Source: Bacteroidetes bacterium UBA1947 (GTDB lineage Bacteria > Bacteroidota > Bacteroidia > Chitinophagales > Chitinophagaceae). Taken from it: a DNA stretch of 64,000 bases. The stretch lies in NCBI GenBank assembly GCA_002336915.1, contig DDET01000068.1, forward strand, positions 29,219-93,218. The letters are read 5' to 3'. Position numbers and translations under genes: made by a program. Every line of letters starts with the position of its first letter. Within the stretch, counting starts at the first letter, position 1. The notes below the pieces were generated by a model. The model was given only the letters and a program-made list of their open reading frames with translations, was not told the origin of the DNA and made no database searches. Of the stretch, positions 17,004-25,930 are shown piece after piece.

Positions 17004-18077
17004 ATGCGAAAATCCTACCTGCTTTATAAACTGGCTGTAGTAGCATTACTGGCTTTGACTATTCAAAGCTGTAAGAAAAACCATGGCATAGATAATAATA
17101 ACGAGGTGCAAACGCCTTACAGCCTTTATTATTCTGATTCGGCCGGCAATTTATACCATACTAATAGCGGAGATATACAAGACACGCTTGTATTTCATGC
17201 TGATGGCTTCCAGTCCCGTGCGTTGATGATCGTTGATTCAAATATACTTTGGGTAAAGCATGCTGTGCATTACAGTGTTAACGGAGGTAAAAACTTCAAT
17301 CCTACTTACGGCGGCAGCTTAAGTGGTGGCCAATATCCTAATCCGCTGTCTTACAACCAGTCTATGATGGTGTATGCCAAGGATCAGAACAGGGTATATG
17401 TAACTACCACCGATGGTCATGGCGTAGAATACAACGAAAATAGCGGCAATCCGACACATTGGGTAAATGACAATAACTGGGATCCTGCAATAGTAGACCT
17501 CGGTTTAATAACCATCTCCACAATGACCCAGCTCGACAATGGTGTGATGGTAGGTTATGATCCACTGCATGACCGTACGTTCGCAAAGGACAATGCCGGC
17601 GGCACCTGGTATGAAACAACCGACCTTGACACATCGCATCACCAGATGCTTCCTGACACCAGCTCCTGGACATTATGGCATATGAGCAATACAGTTATTG
17701 CTATTGATTCTACGAATTATAACGGATTATACTTCAGCACCGATAAAGGCCATAGCTGGTCACATGTTAACACCAGCTTCTCACCGGGCCTGGATACCAC
17801 CCGTTGCTTTTTTGTAGCGGTACTTTACGACCAGGTGGTATTACTGGGAACGGAAAAAGGCGTGTATAGGCTTAACGGTGGCAATTTTATACCCTCAAAC
17901 ACTGGTGTGGAACACGATGCACGCGTGAGGGGTTTTGTGCAAAAAGAAATAATTTACAAGAATGGGGAAAAGACCCAGTATATCTACATGACCTCTGATA
18001 AAGGCTTATACAGAAGCAGGGACATGGGGCATAGCTGGGAATTCATAAGGGGCGGTAACCTTATCAATATCTGGTAA
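17004..18077 (+). CDS. Lipoprotein with BNR/sortilin-like propeller repeats
   Basis: 357 residues. Signal MRKSYLLYKLAVVALLALTI followed by QSC. Several short Asp-box-like motifs (S.DGG..W or close) occur: YSVNGGKNFNPT, FAKDNAGGTWYETT, FSTDKGHSWSHV and SRDMGHSWEFI. They indicate a beta-propeller of the sialidase/BNR or photosystem-assembly type, here without visible sialidase catalytic residues. It is a lipid-anchored protein that probably binds a ligand on the surface. It stands alone and converges with the S4-domain gene, whose stop is three bases away. Confidence 0.75.
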   Translation: MRKSYLLYKLAVVALLALTIQSCKKNHGIDNNNEVQTPYSLYYSDSAGNLYHTNSGDIQDTLVFHADGFQSRALMIVDSNILWVKHAVHYSVNGGKNFNPTYGGSLSGGQYPNPLSYNQSMMVYAKDQNRVYVTTTDGHGVEYNENSGNPTHWVNDNNWDPAIVDLGLITISTMTQLDNGVMVGYDPLHDRTFAKDNAGGTWYETTDLDTSHHQMLPDTSSWTLWHMSNTVIAIDSTNYNGLYFSTDKGHSWSHVNTSFSPGLDTTRCFFVAVLYDQVVLLGTEKGVYRLNGGNFIPSNTGVEHDARVRGFVQKEIIYKNGEKTQYIYMTSDKGLYRSRDMGHSWEFIRGGNLINIW

Positions 18078-18080
18078 CGT

Positions 18081-18503
18081 TTATTCTTCCTCCTCACCCG
18101 GATCAAAGAAATTATCCAGGCCGCGCCGCTGCTGTTTAGTAGGCCGGCCTGTTTTACTTTGACGCTTGCCCGTATAAAAGCTGGTGCCCAGGTGCTTGTT
18201 CATCAGTTTATCTTCTTCAGATGTCAGGTCTACGTAATTTTTGATGGCCTCTTCATAACTCATCCTCTTCTGGAGCAAACCCGTTACTTCTATCGTCCAG
18301 CGGCGGTCGGCAGTTTTTACGTCATATTTGTCACCGAGCGCTATTTGTCTTGCCGGCTTTACATTGGCACCATTTAGTTTTACTTTCCCCTCATCGCAGG
18401 CCCTGGTAGCCTGGCTACGTGTTTTGAACAGGCGTATGGCCCACAAATATTTATCCAGCCTTAGTTTCTCATTTTCTGCCACAAACTGTATGATTACGGT
18501 CAC
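18081..18503 (-). CDS. S4-domain RNA-binding protein (Hsp15-like)
   Basis: 140 residues. S4 domain at residues 14-75: LRLDKYLWAIRLFKTRSQAT, VKLNGANVKPARQIALGD, as in HslR/Hsp15, which rescues stalled 50S subunits carrying nascent chains. The C-terminal third is basic then acidic (TGKRQSKTGRPTKQQRRGLD, ending EEEE). The first codon is GTG at 18503; no in-frame ATG lies nearby, so the start is tentative. Divergent from purN with 69 bases between. Confidence 0.85.
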   Translation of the reverse strand: MTVIIQFVAENEKLRLDKYLWAIRLFKTRSQATRACDEGKVKLNGANVKPARQIALGDKYDVKTADRRWTIEVTGLLQKRMSYEEAIKNYVDLTSEEDKLMNKHLGTSFYTGKRQSKTGRPTKQQRRGLDNFFDPGEEEE

Positions 18504-18572
18504 TTAAATGTTTATCGCTGTAAAGTTACAGTGTACGCACTACTTTCTTAATTTTGCCTCTCCAAACATTTT

Positions 18573-19136
18573 ATGCACTCAATTATCATTTTCGCATCGG
18601 GCAGAGGTTCAAACGCTGCAGCAATAATAGATTATTTTAAAACTAACGGAAAGGCTAAAGTTGCACTCATTATTACTAACAAAGCCGATGCAGGTGTGGT
18701 AGCGATAGCTGAAAGAGAACATATACCCTTTGTCATCGTCAACAGAAACACCATATCCGAGGTATTGCTGGTTGAGCAAATAAGAGAGTACAAACCATCG
18801 CTGTTGGTGCTTGCAGGATTTTTATGGAAGATACCGGGCTCATTGCTCCAGGCATTCCCCGGGCAGATCATCAATATACATCCTGCTTTGCTGCCCTTGT
18901 ATGGCGGTAAGGGTATGTATGGCCATAATGTGCATAATGCTGTGTTACAAGCTAAGGATGCCGAATCAGGCATCACCATACACTATGTGAACGAAGTGTA
19001 CGACAGCGGCAATATTATTTTACAGGCGAGGTGCCCTGTCCACCAGGGTGATACTGCAGATACGCTCGCAGCACGCATTCATAAGCTGGAGCACTATTAC
19101 TACCCGAGGGCAATTAAATTTCTATTAGACCAGTAA
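18573..19136 (+). CDS. purN: Phosphoribosylglycinamide formyltransferase PurN
   Basis: 187 residues, normal length. Transfers formyl from 10-formyl-THF to GAR in purine synthesis. The phosphate-binding start IIIFASGRGSNAAAI is present; catalytic residues N101 and H103 lie in IINIHPALLP and D144 in VYDSGNII; GGKGMYGHNVH is the typical GAR/folate loop. No other purine gene is in the window. It ends five bases before a convergent glycosyltransferase gene. Confidence 0.96.
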   Translation: MHSIIIFASGRGSNAAAIIDYFKTNGKAKVALIITNKADAGVVAIAEREHIPFVIVNRNTISEVLLVEQIREYKPSLLVLAGFLWKIPGSLLQAFPGQIINIHPALLPLYGGKGMYGHNVHNAVLQAKDAESGITIHYVNEVYDSGNIILQARCPVHQGDTADTLAARIHKLEHYYYPRAIKFLLDQ

Positions 19137-19141
19137 GGCAA

Positions 19142-20269
19142 TTATTTCTCAAGGCATTTCATCATACTGTCCCAAAGCCTTTGGGCAGATTTTTCCCAGG
19201 TGAATTTTTCTACCTGTGCCGGGGCTGCTGCTATCAGCTTTTTGCGCAGGTTTTCGTCTTTGAAGAGCAGTTCCATTTTGGCAGCTATATCTTCTACATT
19301 GGTAGGATCAACTAGTAATGCTGTATCGCCCGCTACTTCAGGCATGGATGAGGTATTGCTCACAATACCGGGCACATTGCACTGCAGTGCTTCCAGGATA
19401 GGTATGCCAAAGCCCTCGAACAAAGAGGCGTAAACAAGCGCATAAGCCCCGCCGATGACCCTCGAAAGCTCATCCACGTTCATATAGCCTGCCCAGTTCA
19501 CATCTTCTTTAAATGGCATGGTCTCTTTCATCTCCTGCACTTCCTCGTACTTCCATGCCATGCGGCCTACAATTACCAGCTTCATATTGCTTCGCTGGCG
19601 CTTTTTGAAGGAAATAAATGCTTTAAGCAGGTTCACAATATTTTTCCTCGGATGCAGTGCGCCGGCAAAAACAAAATATTCACTACCCCCTGCATATTGT
19701 TTTTTCACTTCTTCCCGTTCTTCCCAGGTAAGTGGATGATATTCGTCGTGAGCGCCGTTGTAGATCACATCTATTTTGGCGGGATCTATACGATAATGCC
19801 TGCTGATGTCTTCCTTTGAATAAGTGGAAACAGTGCCTATGCGGGTGGCGTTACGTGCGAACAAAGGGGTGTAATAGCGCCAGTAGAGCCTGTGACTGAG
19901 CTTAAAATGCTCGGGGTAATGCTCAAAGGCAAGATCGTGGATCACCAGGCAGGAGGGTATTTTTGCCCTCAGCGATCCATGTCCGTCGGTAGACAGGAAG
20001 AGATCGGCCTTGTACTTGCGCAGTAAATGAGGTATACGCCACTCGAACCATATATAAAACAATATAGGATGCCTGGCCTGCGGGCCCACTACCACGGGCG
20101 TTACATTGGGGGCAAAGACAAAATCGGGGTCGTATGGCCTGTCAAAAAAGAAAATGAACTCGTGCTCGGGATGCTGAAGTACGATTCGCTTAAGCGTTTG
20201 AAACGTAAACCAGCCTATCCCTTCCAGCTTTCCTTTTAATAATAAGCGGGTATTTACAGCAATGCGCAT
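19142..20269 (-). CDS. Glycosyltransferase family 4 (GT-B)
   Basis: 375 residues from the ATG at 20269 (MRIAVNTRLLLKGKLEGIGW). GT-B fold; the nucleotide-sugar site is shown by the EX7E motif in ASLFEGFGIPILEAL, preceded by VFAGALHPRKNIVNLLKAF and followed by ALLVDPTNVEDIA. Typical of mannosyl- or glucosyl-transferases in surface polysaccharide synthesis. It is divergent from a flippase-like gene and the two start codons are within 50 bases, so they probably share a control region and a pathway. Confidence 0.88.
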   Translation of the reverse strand: MRIAVNTRLLLKGKLEGIGWFTFQTLKRIVLQHPEHEFIFFFDRPYDPDFVFAPNVTPVVVGPQARHPILFYIWFEWRIPHLLRKYKADLFLSTDGHGSLRAKIPSCLVIHDLAFEHYPEHFKLSHRLYWRYYTPLFARNATRIGTVSTYSKEDISRHYRIDPAKIDVIYNGAHDEYHPLTWEEREEVKKQYAGGSEYFVFAGALHPRKNIVNLLKAFISFKKRQRSNMKLVIVGRMAWKYEEVQEMKETMPFKEDVNWAGYMNVDELSRVIGGAYALVYASLFEGFGIPILEALQCNVPGIVSNTSSMPEVAGDTALLVDPTNVEDIAAKMELLFKDENLRKKLIAAAPAQVEKFTWEKSAQRLWDSMMKCLEK

Positions 20270-20318
20270 AGCTATTGCCTGCAAAAATATAATTTTACAG
20301 CTTTATACCCCTACAGGG

Positions 20319-21773
20319 ATGCGCCGTTTTTTTGTAAAAAACATATTGTTTATAATTACAGTTAATATGTTGGTTAAGCCGGCATGGGTGTTTCTTATAG
20401 ACAGAACCGTACAGAACAGGGTGGGCCATGCCGCCTATGGTACATACCAGGCGCTGTTTAACCTCGGGGTCATCTTCCAGATAATTCTTGATTTTGGGCT
20501 TATTAACTATAACAGCCGCACTATAGCCCGGCAGCCTGACCAGATAAAAACTATTTTCCCGGCCATGCTGTCGGCCCGCCTGGTGCTGATCATTCTCTAT
20601 ACAATACTCACTTGTGGGGTCGGTTTTGCCATGGGTTATCGCGGCTGGCAGATATATATGCTTGCCGGGGTGCTGATGATACAGTCGCTCAACACCATGA
20701 TGCAGTTCATACGCAGCAATGTCTCGGGTCTGCATAAGTTCAAAACAGACGGCATCCTCTCTATTACCGACCGCTTCCTGATGATACTGGTTTGTGGCTT
20801 TCTGCTTATTTACCCCGCTACCGCAAATAATTTTAGAATAGAGTGGTTCATTCTAGCGCAGATAGCCTGCTACGGTGCAGCTGTGGTCATCGCCTTTCTC
20901 GTCCTGCGACGCATATCGCATGTTAAACTGAGTTTTACCTTTCACCTGCCCACCGTGTACGGTATAATAAAAGAAAGTTTTCCTTACGCAATGCTCATCT
21001 TCCTCATGTCGGTATATACGCGCTCGGATGCTACGCTGATAGAACGCCTCTGCGGGCCCGATGGAAAAGAGCAGGCAGGTATCTATGCGGAAGGTTACCG
21101 TCTCCTGGATATAGCTAACCAGTTCGGGCTCATGTTTGCTACTATGCTGCTGCCACTCTTCGGGCGCATGTTGTCGGAAAAGCAATCGGTACAGCCTATT
21201 GTAAAATTGTGTGTAAACATTTTGCTCCCGGTTTCCCTCATGATAGCAGCAGCGTCTATATTTTTCGGAGTACCTATAATGCACTTGCTTTATAAAAATG
21301 CCGGGGCCTATGATGCAAAGGTCTTTGCCTGGTATATGGCATCCTTTCCTGCATTTTGCATTATATATGTGTACTCAACATTGCTTACTGCTAACGGCGA
21401 TTTGAAACTGCTAAGCAAAATAGCCCTGATAGGAGTGATCATAAACCTGGGGCTCAACTTTTACATGATACCGCATATGCAGGCACTGGGTGCCGGTATC
21501 ACTGCATTCATCACACAAATGACCGTTGCTGTACTATACATCATTTTCGCAGGCAAGACGATACAATTACCCAAAAATTTGAAATGGATCAGCGCCCACA
21601 CGGGTTACACGCTTATCATTGCATGCGCGGGTTATGCCGCTACCATGTTGCCTTTTAATTGGTTTGCACAGGTCGGCATATTCGGTACTGTCTGCCTGGT
21701 ACTGATATTCGTATTCCGTTTCGTTTCAGTCGGCGCTATCAGGCAACTGGCCGAAAAAAGGAACAAATCATAA
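20319..21773 (+). CDS. Polysaccharide flippase-like membrane protein (Wzx/MATE-type)
   Basis: 484 residues from the ATG at 20319, which has an ACAGGG before it; an upstream ATG at 20262 would overlap the divergent gene's start and is less likely. About 12-14 hydrophobic segments, with the layout of oligosaccharide flippases (MOP superfamily): ILFIITVNMLVKPAWVFLID at the start, AAYGTYQALFNLGVIFQIIL, FPYAMLIFLMSVYTRSDATL and a C-terminal run of helices. It would move lipid-linked glycans across the inner membrane. Its 3' end overlaps the convergent yihY-like gene by six bases. Confidence 0.85.
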   Translation: MRRFFVKNILFIITVNMLVKPAWVFLIDRTVQNRVGHAAYGTYQALFNLGVIFQIILDFGLINYNSRTIARQPDQIKTIFPAMLSARLVLIILYTILTCGVGFAMGYRGWQIYMLAGVLMIQSLNTMMQFIRSNVSGLHKFKTDGILSITDRFLMILVCGFLLIYPATANNFRIEWFILAQIACYGAAVVIAFLVLRRISHVKLSFTFHLPTVYGIIKESFPYAMLIFLMSVYTRSDATLIERLCGPDGKEQAGIYAEGYRLLDIANQFGLMFATMLLPLFGRMLSEKQSVQPIVKLCVNILLPVSLMIAAASIFFGVPIMHLLYKNAGAYDAKVFAWYMASFPAFCIIYVYSTLLTANGDLKLLSKIALIGVIINLGLNFYMIPHMQALGAGITAFITQMTVAVLYIIFAGKTIQLPKNLKWISAHTGYTLIIACAGYAATMLPFNWFAQVGIFGTVCLVLIFVFRFVSVGAIRQLAEKRNKS

Positions 21774-22724
21774 ATGCTGCCTATTGGTCGGGTTATCTAT
21801 CGGGTCGGCTGCTTTCGCGGAGACTTCTTCCGCCTCGCTCTTTATAATAAACACGGCATCGCGATAAGGCTTAATGCCTTTTCCGAACTTAAGCGAATAG
21901 ACCTTGGTGAACTCCGCCCCGAAAAATAATATGATGGCGGAGTAGTAAACCCATGATAGCAATACAATAATAGAAGCCGCAGTGCCATAAGTATCACTTA
22001 TCTGTGAGTTGCCTAAATATACACCAATGAGAAGCTTGCCAATCAAAAATAATACACCGGTAAAAGTAGCTCCCACAAAAGAATCCTTCCAGTCAATTTT
22101 CGCATCCGGCAATACCTTATAGATAATGGCAAATAAAACCGAAATAACACAAAAGAGCACTATCACGCTAATGATCTTAAATAATATCACGTTGGCATCA
22201 CCAAAAATATGAACTAACCTTCCCGTAAGGGCATCCATCAGCGCATTGACTAACAATGAAACGATAAGTAAGAACCCGATACCAAGTATAAGGGAAAAAG
22301 ACAGCAACCTGTCGGTCAGGAACTTAAGCCAACCCTTCTTAGGTTTTGCCCGTATCGACCATATATAGTTGATGGAGGTTTGTATTTCTATAAATACGCC
22401 GGTAGCACCAAATATCAGGATGATCACACCTATGATGCCGAACAGGGTAGTATTGCTCTGCCCCGATATATTCGTCAGTATGGTTTGCACTTGCTCTGCC
22501 CCATCTTTGCCAATCAGGCTTCTCAATTGGTTGTAAACGCTAACTGTGATATCTGCAGGCTTAAAGAAAATGCCCGCTACCGTTACAATGACCAACAGGA
22601 GGGGCCCGATAGAAAAAACCGTATAATAAGCTAATGAGGCGCTTAGCTTAGTGGCATTATCCAGCGAAAATTCGATAGCCGCATGTTTCAACAGGATAAA
22701 ATATTCTTTGATCTTTGAAGCCAT
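21768..22724 (-). CDS. YihY/BrkB family membrane protein
   Basis: 318 residues. Six hydrophobic stretches in the order of the YihY family: ASLAYYTVFSIGPLLLVIVT, TLFGIIGVIILIFGATGVFI, LLSFSLILGIGFLLIVSLLV, IISVIVLFCVISVLFAIIYK, FVGATFTGVLFLIGKLLIGV and IIVLLSWVYYSAIILFFGAE. The motifs KLSASLAYYTVFSIGP and the polar KVLPDAKIDWKDSFVGA loop are family signatures. Biochemical function is not established; once mis-called RNase BN. Its promoter region is shared with nothing obvious. Confidence 0.92.
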   Translation of the reverse strand: MASKIKEYFILLKHAAIEFSLDNATKLSASLAYYTVFSIGPLLLVIVTVAGIFFKPADITVSVYNQLRSLIGKDGAEQVQTILTNISGQSNTTLFGIIGVIILIFGATGVFIEIQTSINYIWSIRAKPKKGWLKFLTDRLLSFSLILGIGFLLIVSLLVNALMDALTGRLVHIFGDANVILFKIISVIVLFCVISVLFAIIYKVLPDAKIDWKDSFVGATFTGVLFLIGKLLIGVYLGNSQISDTYGTAASIIVLLSWVYYSAIILFFGAEFTKVYSLKFGKGIKPYRDAVFIIKSEAEEVSAKAADPIDNPTNRQHL

Positions 22725-22891
22725 TCTATAGATTTTTATCTACAAGAGTAAAAATTGTACCCAAAGAAATTGGGGCACAGGCGTGCAATTAATTCCTCAG
22801 CCTCAAGCAATTAAAAAAGCATTTTATTTGTATCGGCGTTGGTATAGTTTTTATGGTATCGTGCTTAGTGTTAACCTGAAAATTTACCATT

Positions 22892-23116
22892 ATGCCACGT
22901 AAGTATTCAAAAAAAGCAGGCGAAAAAGTAGAAAGAGCGATGCACGAAATGAAGGAAGGTGAGCTGACCAGCGGCCGTTCCGGCAAAAAAGTTACCGATC
23001 CTAAACAGGCGATCGCAATTGGCCTTTCTGAGGCGCGTGATGCAGGTGCAAAAGTGCCACGAAAATCGACGGCAAAAAGTAAAACAACAGACGGAAGAAA
23101 AGGCCCGAAACATTAA
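22892..23116 (+). CDS. Small basic DUF6496 protein
   Basis: 74 residues, very rich in Lys and Arg. The core KKAGEKVERAMHEMKEGELT, followed by SGRSGKKVTDPKQAIAIGLS and EARDAGAKVP, matches a small family (DUF6496) found widely in bacteria that also carry plasmid-like or stress genes. The basic C-terminal tail (STAKSKTTDGRKGPKH) suggests nucleic-acid binding, not proven. Start ATG at 22892; a strong bidirectional terminator follows. Confidence 0.8.
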   Translation: MPRKYSKKAGEKVERAMHEMKEGELTSGRSGKKVTDPKQAIAIGLSEARDAGAKVPRKSTAKSKTTDGRKGPKH

Positions 23117-23147
23117 GGGCATTTAAGATTGGGCGTTTTAATATAAC

Positions 23148-23189
23148 GAGATCCCCGCAGCACGCGAGCGCTGCGGGATCTCTGTTTTT
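23148..23189. terminator. Bidirectional terminator
   Basis: GAGATCCCCGCAGC pairs with GCTGCGGGATCTC (one bulged C), followed by TGTTTTT on the plus strand. It lies between the convergent DUF6496 and aldo/keto reductase genes and touches the end of the latter. Confidence 0.8.
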
Positions 23190-24177
23190 AATAAGTTTGG
23201 AAAACCGGTTTAGTTCCCATTATCACATCTATCCTGTCTTTTAGTTCTGTCGTAAGCTTAGGATACAGTTCCAGTGCTTTCAGGTTTTCCTCCAGCTGCG
23301 CTTCTTTTGTTGCACCCAATATCGCGGTCGTTACATTCGGGTTGCTGATGCACCATGCTATAGCCAATGTGGCAAGTGTAGTGTCCAGTTCTTTTGCAAC
23401 AGCTTCCAGTTTGCGTACGCTCTCTATTCTTGCATCGCTCAGCGTGCGGTCCTTGAGCCACTCAAAACCTTCCAGGCCCAGGCGTGAATCTGCAGGTATA
23501 CCATTGTTATACTTGCCTGTTAACAAGCCCGAAGCCAGGGGGCTCCAGATAGTGGTACCCATGCCGATATTTTTAAACACAGGCACGTAGTCCGATTCCA
23601 TTTTATGGCGCTCAAAAAGATTGTATTGTGGTTGTTCCATAGCAGGGCCTTCCAGACCCAATTCCCTGGCTACCATGTGCGCTTCAGCGATCTCGGCACC
23701 GGTCCACTCACTGGTACCCCAGTAAAATATCTTGCCCTGCTGAATCAGTGTGTTCATAGTGCGCACCACTTCCTCTATCGGCACATCTCTGTCCGGGCGG
23801 TGACAGAAAAACAGGTCAAGGTATTCCAGCTGAAAACGCTCCAGCGCCTCATGGCATGCCTCCACAATATGCTTGCGGCTGAGGCCTTTTTGCGTTGGCC
23901 GGTTATTTTCACCATGCCAGCCCCAAAATACTTTGCTGGATACCACATAAGATGAGCGCTCCCAGTTCTTGCCCTTCAGCACACGGCCCATCATCTTCTC
24001 CGATTCGCCGCGGGAATAAACTTCAGCATTGTCAAAAAAGTTGATGCCATTGTCATAGGCAAGGCCCATCATTCTGTCCGAAACGCTGTCATCAAGTTGT
24101 TTGGTAAAAGTTATCCAGGATCCATAGGAAAGCACACTGAGCTGCAATCCTGTCTTACCCATTCTTCTGTATTCCAT
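23188..24177 (-). CDS. Aldo/keto reductase (Kv-beta/YghZ-like)
   Basis: 329 residues from the ATG at 24177 (MEYRRMGKTGLQLSVLSYGS); five more residues are possible upstream. NADPH-dependent (beta/alpha)8 barrel. Catalytic tetrad visible: Asp and Tyr in INFFDNAEVYSRGE, Lys in YVVSSKVFWGW, His in YLDLFFCHRPD. The WGTSEW and WSPLASGLLTGKYNNGIP segments are those of the voltage-gated K-channel beta-subunit type. Physiological substrate unknown. It lies downstream of DUF1015 on the same strand, 100 bases away, separated by a C-rich hairpin element. Confidence 0.92.
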   Translation of the reverse strand: MEYRRMGKTGLQLSVLSYGSWITFTKQLDDSVSDRMMGLAYDNGINFFDNAEVYSRGESEKMMGRVLKGKNWERSSYVVSSKVFWGWHGENNRPTQKGLSRKHIVEACHEALERFQLEYLDLFFCHRPDRDVPIEEVVRTMNTLIQQGKIFYWGTSEWTGAEIAEAHMVARELGLEGPAMEQPQYNLFERHKMESDYVPVFKNIGMGTTIWSPLASGLLTGKYNNGIPADSRLGLEGFEWLKDRTLSDARIESVRKLEAVAKELDTTLATLAIAWCISNPNVTTAILGATKEAQLEENLKALELYPKLTTELKDRIDVIMGTKPVFQTY

Positions 24178-24276
24178 ATATATAAACCCCAACCCCTAAA
24201 GGGGCTTTATTTAAAAGTGAAAAATAGTTGTCGTTTACCTGATACCATAATAGTTCCCCCTTCAGGGGCAGGGAGT

Positions 24277-25518
24277 TTATATTATATACACTACCAGCCC
24301 ATCCCTCAGCTTCGGCTCAAACCAGGTGCTCTTCGGTGGCATCACATTTCCGCTGTCCGCAATGTCAAACAGTTGTTTGATGCTTACAGGGTAACAAGCA
24401 AATGCAGCAGCCATATCGCGGCTGTCCACACGTTTTTCCAGTTCGCCAAGCCCTCGTATACCACCCACAAAATCCACGCGCTTGTCTACACGAGGGTCAT
24501 TGATGTTCAATAATTTCGAGAGGATGTTATTCTGTAGTATGCTCACATCGAGCACGCCTATCGGGTCTTCGGTATAAGTTCCCCTTTTAGCAACCAGCTT
24601 ATACCACTCGCCTTCAAGGTACATGCCAAATTCATGCGGCTGCTGTGGCTTGTATTGTTCTTTCACCAATGGCGTCACCTCAAAATCCGCCTCCAGCGCA
24701 TGCAAAAATTTTTCTGCACTCATTCCGTTCAGGTCTTTCACTACACGGTTATAATCCATGATCTCCAGCTGGCTGGCAGGGAAAATACAGGTAACGAAAT
24801 AGTTAAAGGCTTCATCCCCGGTTATGTACATACCGTTATCCCGCATTTCCTGGCACACCTTCCATGCAGATGCCGCCCGGTGATGACCATCGGCTATATA
24901 TGTTGCAGGCACTTCTTCACTAAATAACCGGGTGATCGCCGCCACCTTAGCGTAATCATCCACTACCCAAAGGGTATGCCTTACACCGTCTTCAGCTACA
25001 AAATCGTACGTTGCTTCATGCGCTTTCTTCCAGCTCTCTATTATGGTTTGTACATCTTCCTGGTCGTTGTAGGCAAGGAACACTATGCCTGTTTGCGCGC
25101 GGGTAGCCTTAATGTGATTAATACGGTCCAGCTCTTTTTCAGGCCGGGTAAACTCATGCTTTTTGACAATGCCCTCGTGATAATCATCGCAGGATGATCC
25201 ACAGATAAGCCCCGTCTGCGAACGGCCGTTCATCACCAGCTCGTATATATAATACGATGGTTCATTGTCCTGCAGCATCACCTTATCCGCCATCCACTGT
25301 TGCAATGTCTCGCATGCGCGGTCATATACCTGCTGGCTATGCACATCCACACTCTCGCCCAGGTCTATCTCGGCCCGGGTAACGTGGTAGAAGTTAAACG
25401 GTTCTTTCCTGAATTGCCTTGCCTCTGTAACATTCACCACATCATAAGGCAATGTGGCCATTTGCGGAGCTATTTCTTTCTTAGGTCTTAATCCTTTAAA
25501 GGGTACGATCTTTGCCAT
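24277..25518 (-). CDS. DUF1015 family protein
   Basis: 413 residues. The opening KIVPFKGLRPKKEIAPQMAT followed by LPYDVVNVTEAR, and the central YIADGHHRAASAWK, are DUF1015 hallmarks; a HHR motif suggests a hydrolase or phosphotransfer role. From general knowledge, genes of this family often sit beside serC and serA in Bacteroidota, and this one does follow serC on the same strand, but a GIY-YIG gene lies between and no serA is seen. It probably supports serine synthesis (inference). Confidence 0.9.
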   Translation of the reverse strand: MAKIVPFKGLRPKKEIAPQMATLPYDVVNVTEARQFRKEPFNFYHVTRAEIDLGESVDVHSQQVYDRACETLQQWMADKVMLQDNEPSYYIYELVMNGRSQTGLICGSSCDDYHEGIVKKHEFTRPEKELDRINHIKATRAQTGIVFLAYNDQEDVQTIIESWKKAHEATYDFVAEDGVRHTLWVVDDYAKVAAITRLFSEEVPATYIADGHHRAASAWKVCQEMRDNGMYITGDEAFNYFVTCIFPASQLEIMDYNRVVKDLNGMSAEKFLHALEADFEVTPLVKEQYKPQQPHEFGMYLEGEWYKLVAKRGTYTEDPIGVLDVSILQNNILSKLLNINDPRVDKRVDFVGGIRGLGELEKRVDSRDMAAAFACYPVSIKQLFDIADSGNVMPPKSTWFEPKLRDGLVVYII

Positions 25519-25523
25519 TTTGG

Positions 25524-25556
25524 AGTCATTTCGAACGTAGAGAGAAATCTCCCGAG
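25524..25556. repeat. Dispersed repeat unit (ATTTCGAAC...GAGAAATCT type)
   Basis: TCATTTCGAACGTAGAGAG followed by AAATCTCCCGAGAATCTGC resembles a dispersed repeat often seen between genes of this phylum. A second, diverged copy is at 25876-25930 on the other side of the GIY-YIG gene. Confidence 0.55.
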
Positions 25557-25565
25557 AATCTGCAC

Positions 25566-25859
25566 TTAGCTAAATCTCTGCGATAAATCTTTCCACTCCG
25601 GGTTAAAGTTATTTATTAATGCTTCTTTTTTATTCCTGTTCCATTTCTTTACTTCTATCTCTCTTAATACTACATTCTTAATGTCAGAAAAACATTCATA
25701 GTATACTAAGTACTCAACATTATATTTATCTGTAAAGCTGTTTTTAAATAAATGATTCTTATGTTCATAAAGTCTTCTTCCAAGGTTATCCGTTAATCCG
25801 ACATAAAGTACATTCCTGTTTTTGTTACACAGTATGTAGATGTAGCCTTTATATTCCAT
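25566..25859 (-). CDS. GIY-YIG nuclease-fold protein
   Basis: 97 residues, the size of stand-alone GIY-YIG (URI) domains. GYIYILCNKNRNVLYVGLTD has the GIY/YIG pair (here YIY...YVG), Arg in LGRRLYEHKNHL, and the acidic metal residue in VLREIEVKKWNRNKKEALI. It is a likely DNA endonuclease of unknown target. It is flanked on both sides by copies of a short dispersed repeat and has lower GC content than its neighbours, suggesting insertion between serC and DUF1015. Confidence 0.88.
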   Translation of the reverse strand: MEYKGYIYILCNKNRNVLYVGLTDNLGRRLYEHKNHLFKNSFTDKYNVEYLVYYECFSDIKNVVLREIEVKKWNRNKKEALINNFNPEWKDLSQRFS

Positions 25860-25875
25860 AATCCCACTAATTACT

Positions 25876-25930
25876 AGCCTCAGGACATTTCTCTCTTCGT
25901 TCCGCTATGCTTCACTTCGTTCGAAATGTC
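25876..25930. repeat. Dispersed repeat overlapping the serC 3' end
   Basis: On the minus strand it reads ACATTTCGAACGAAGTGAAG and then CATAGCGGAACGAAGAGAGA. The first part encodes the last seven residues of SerC (HFERSEA) and the stop. It is related to the copy at 25524-25556. Confidence 0.6.

Noticed and set aside
19142..22724. Complete polysaccharide synthesis cluster
   Set aside because: Only one glycosyltransferase and one flippase-like gene are present; no polymerase or priming enzyme.
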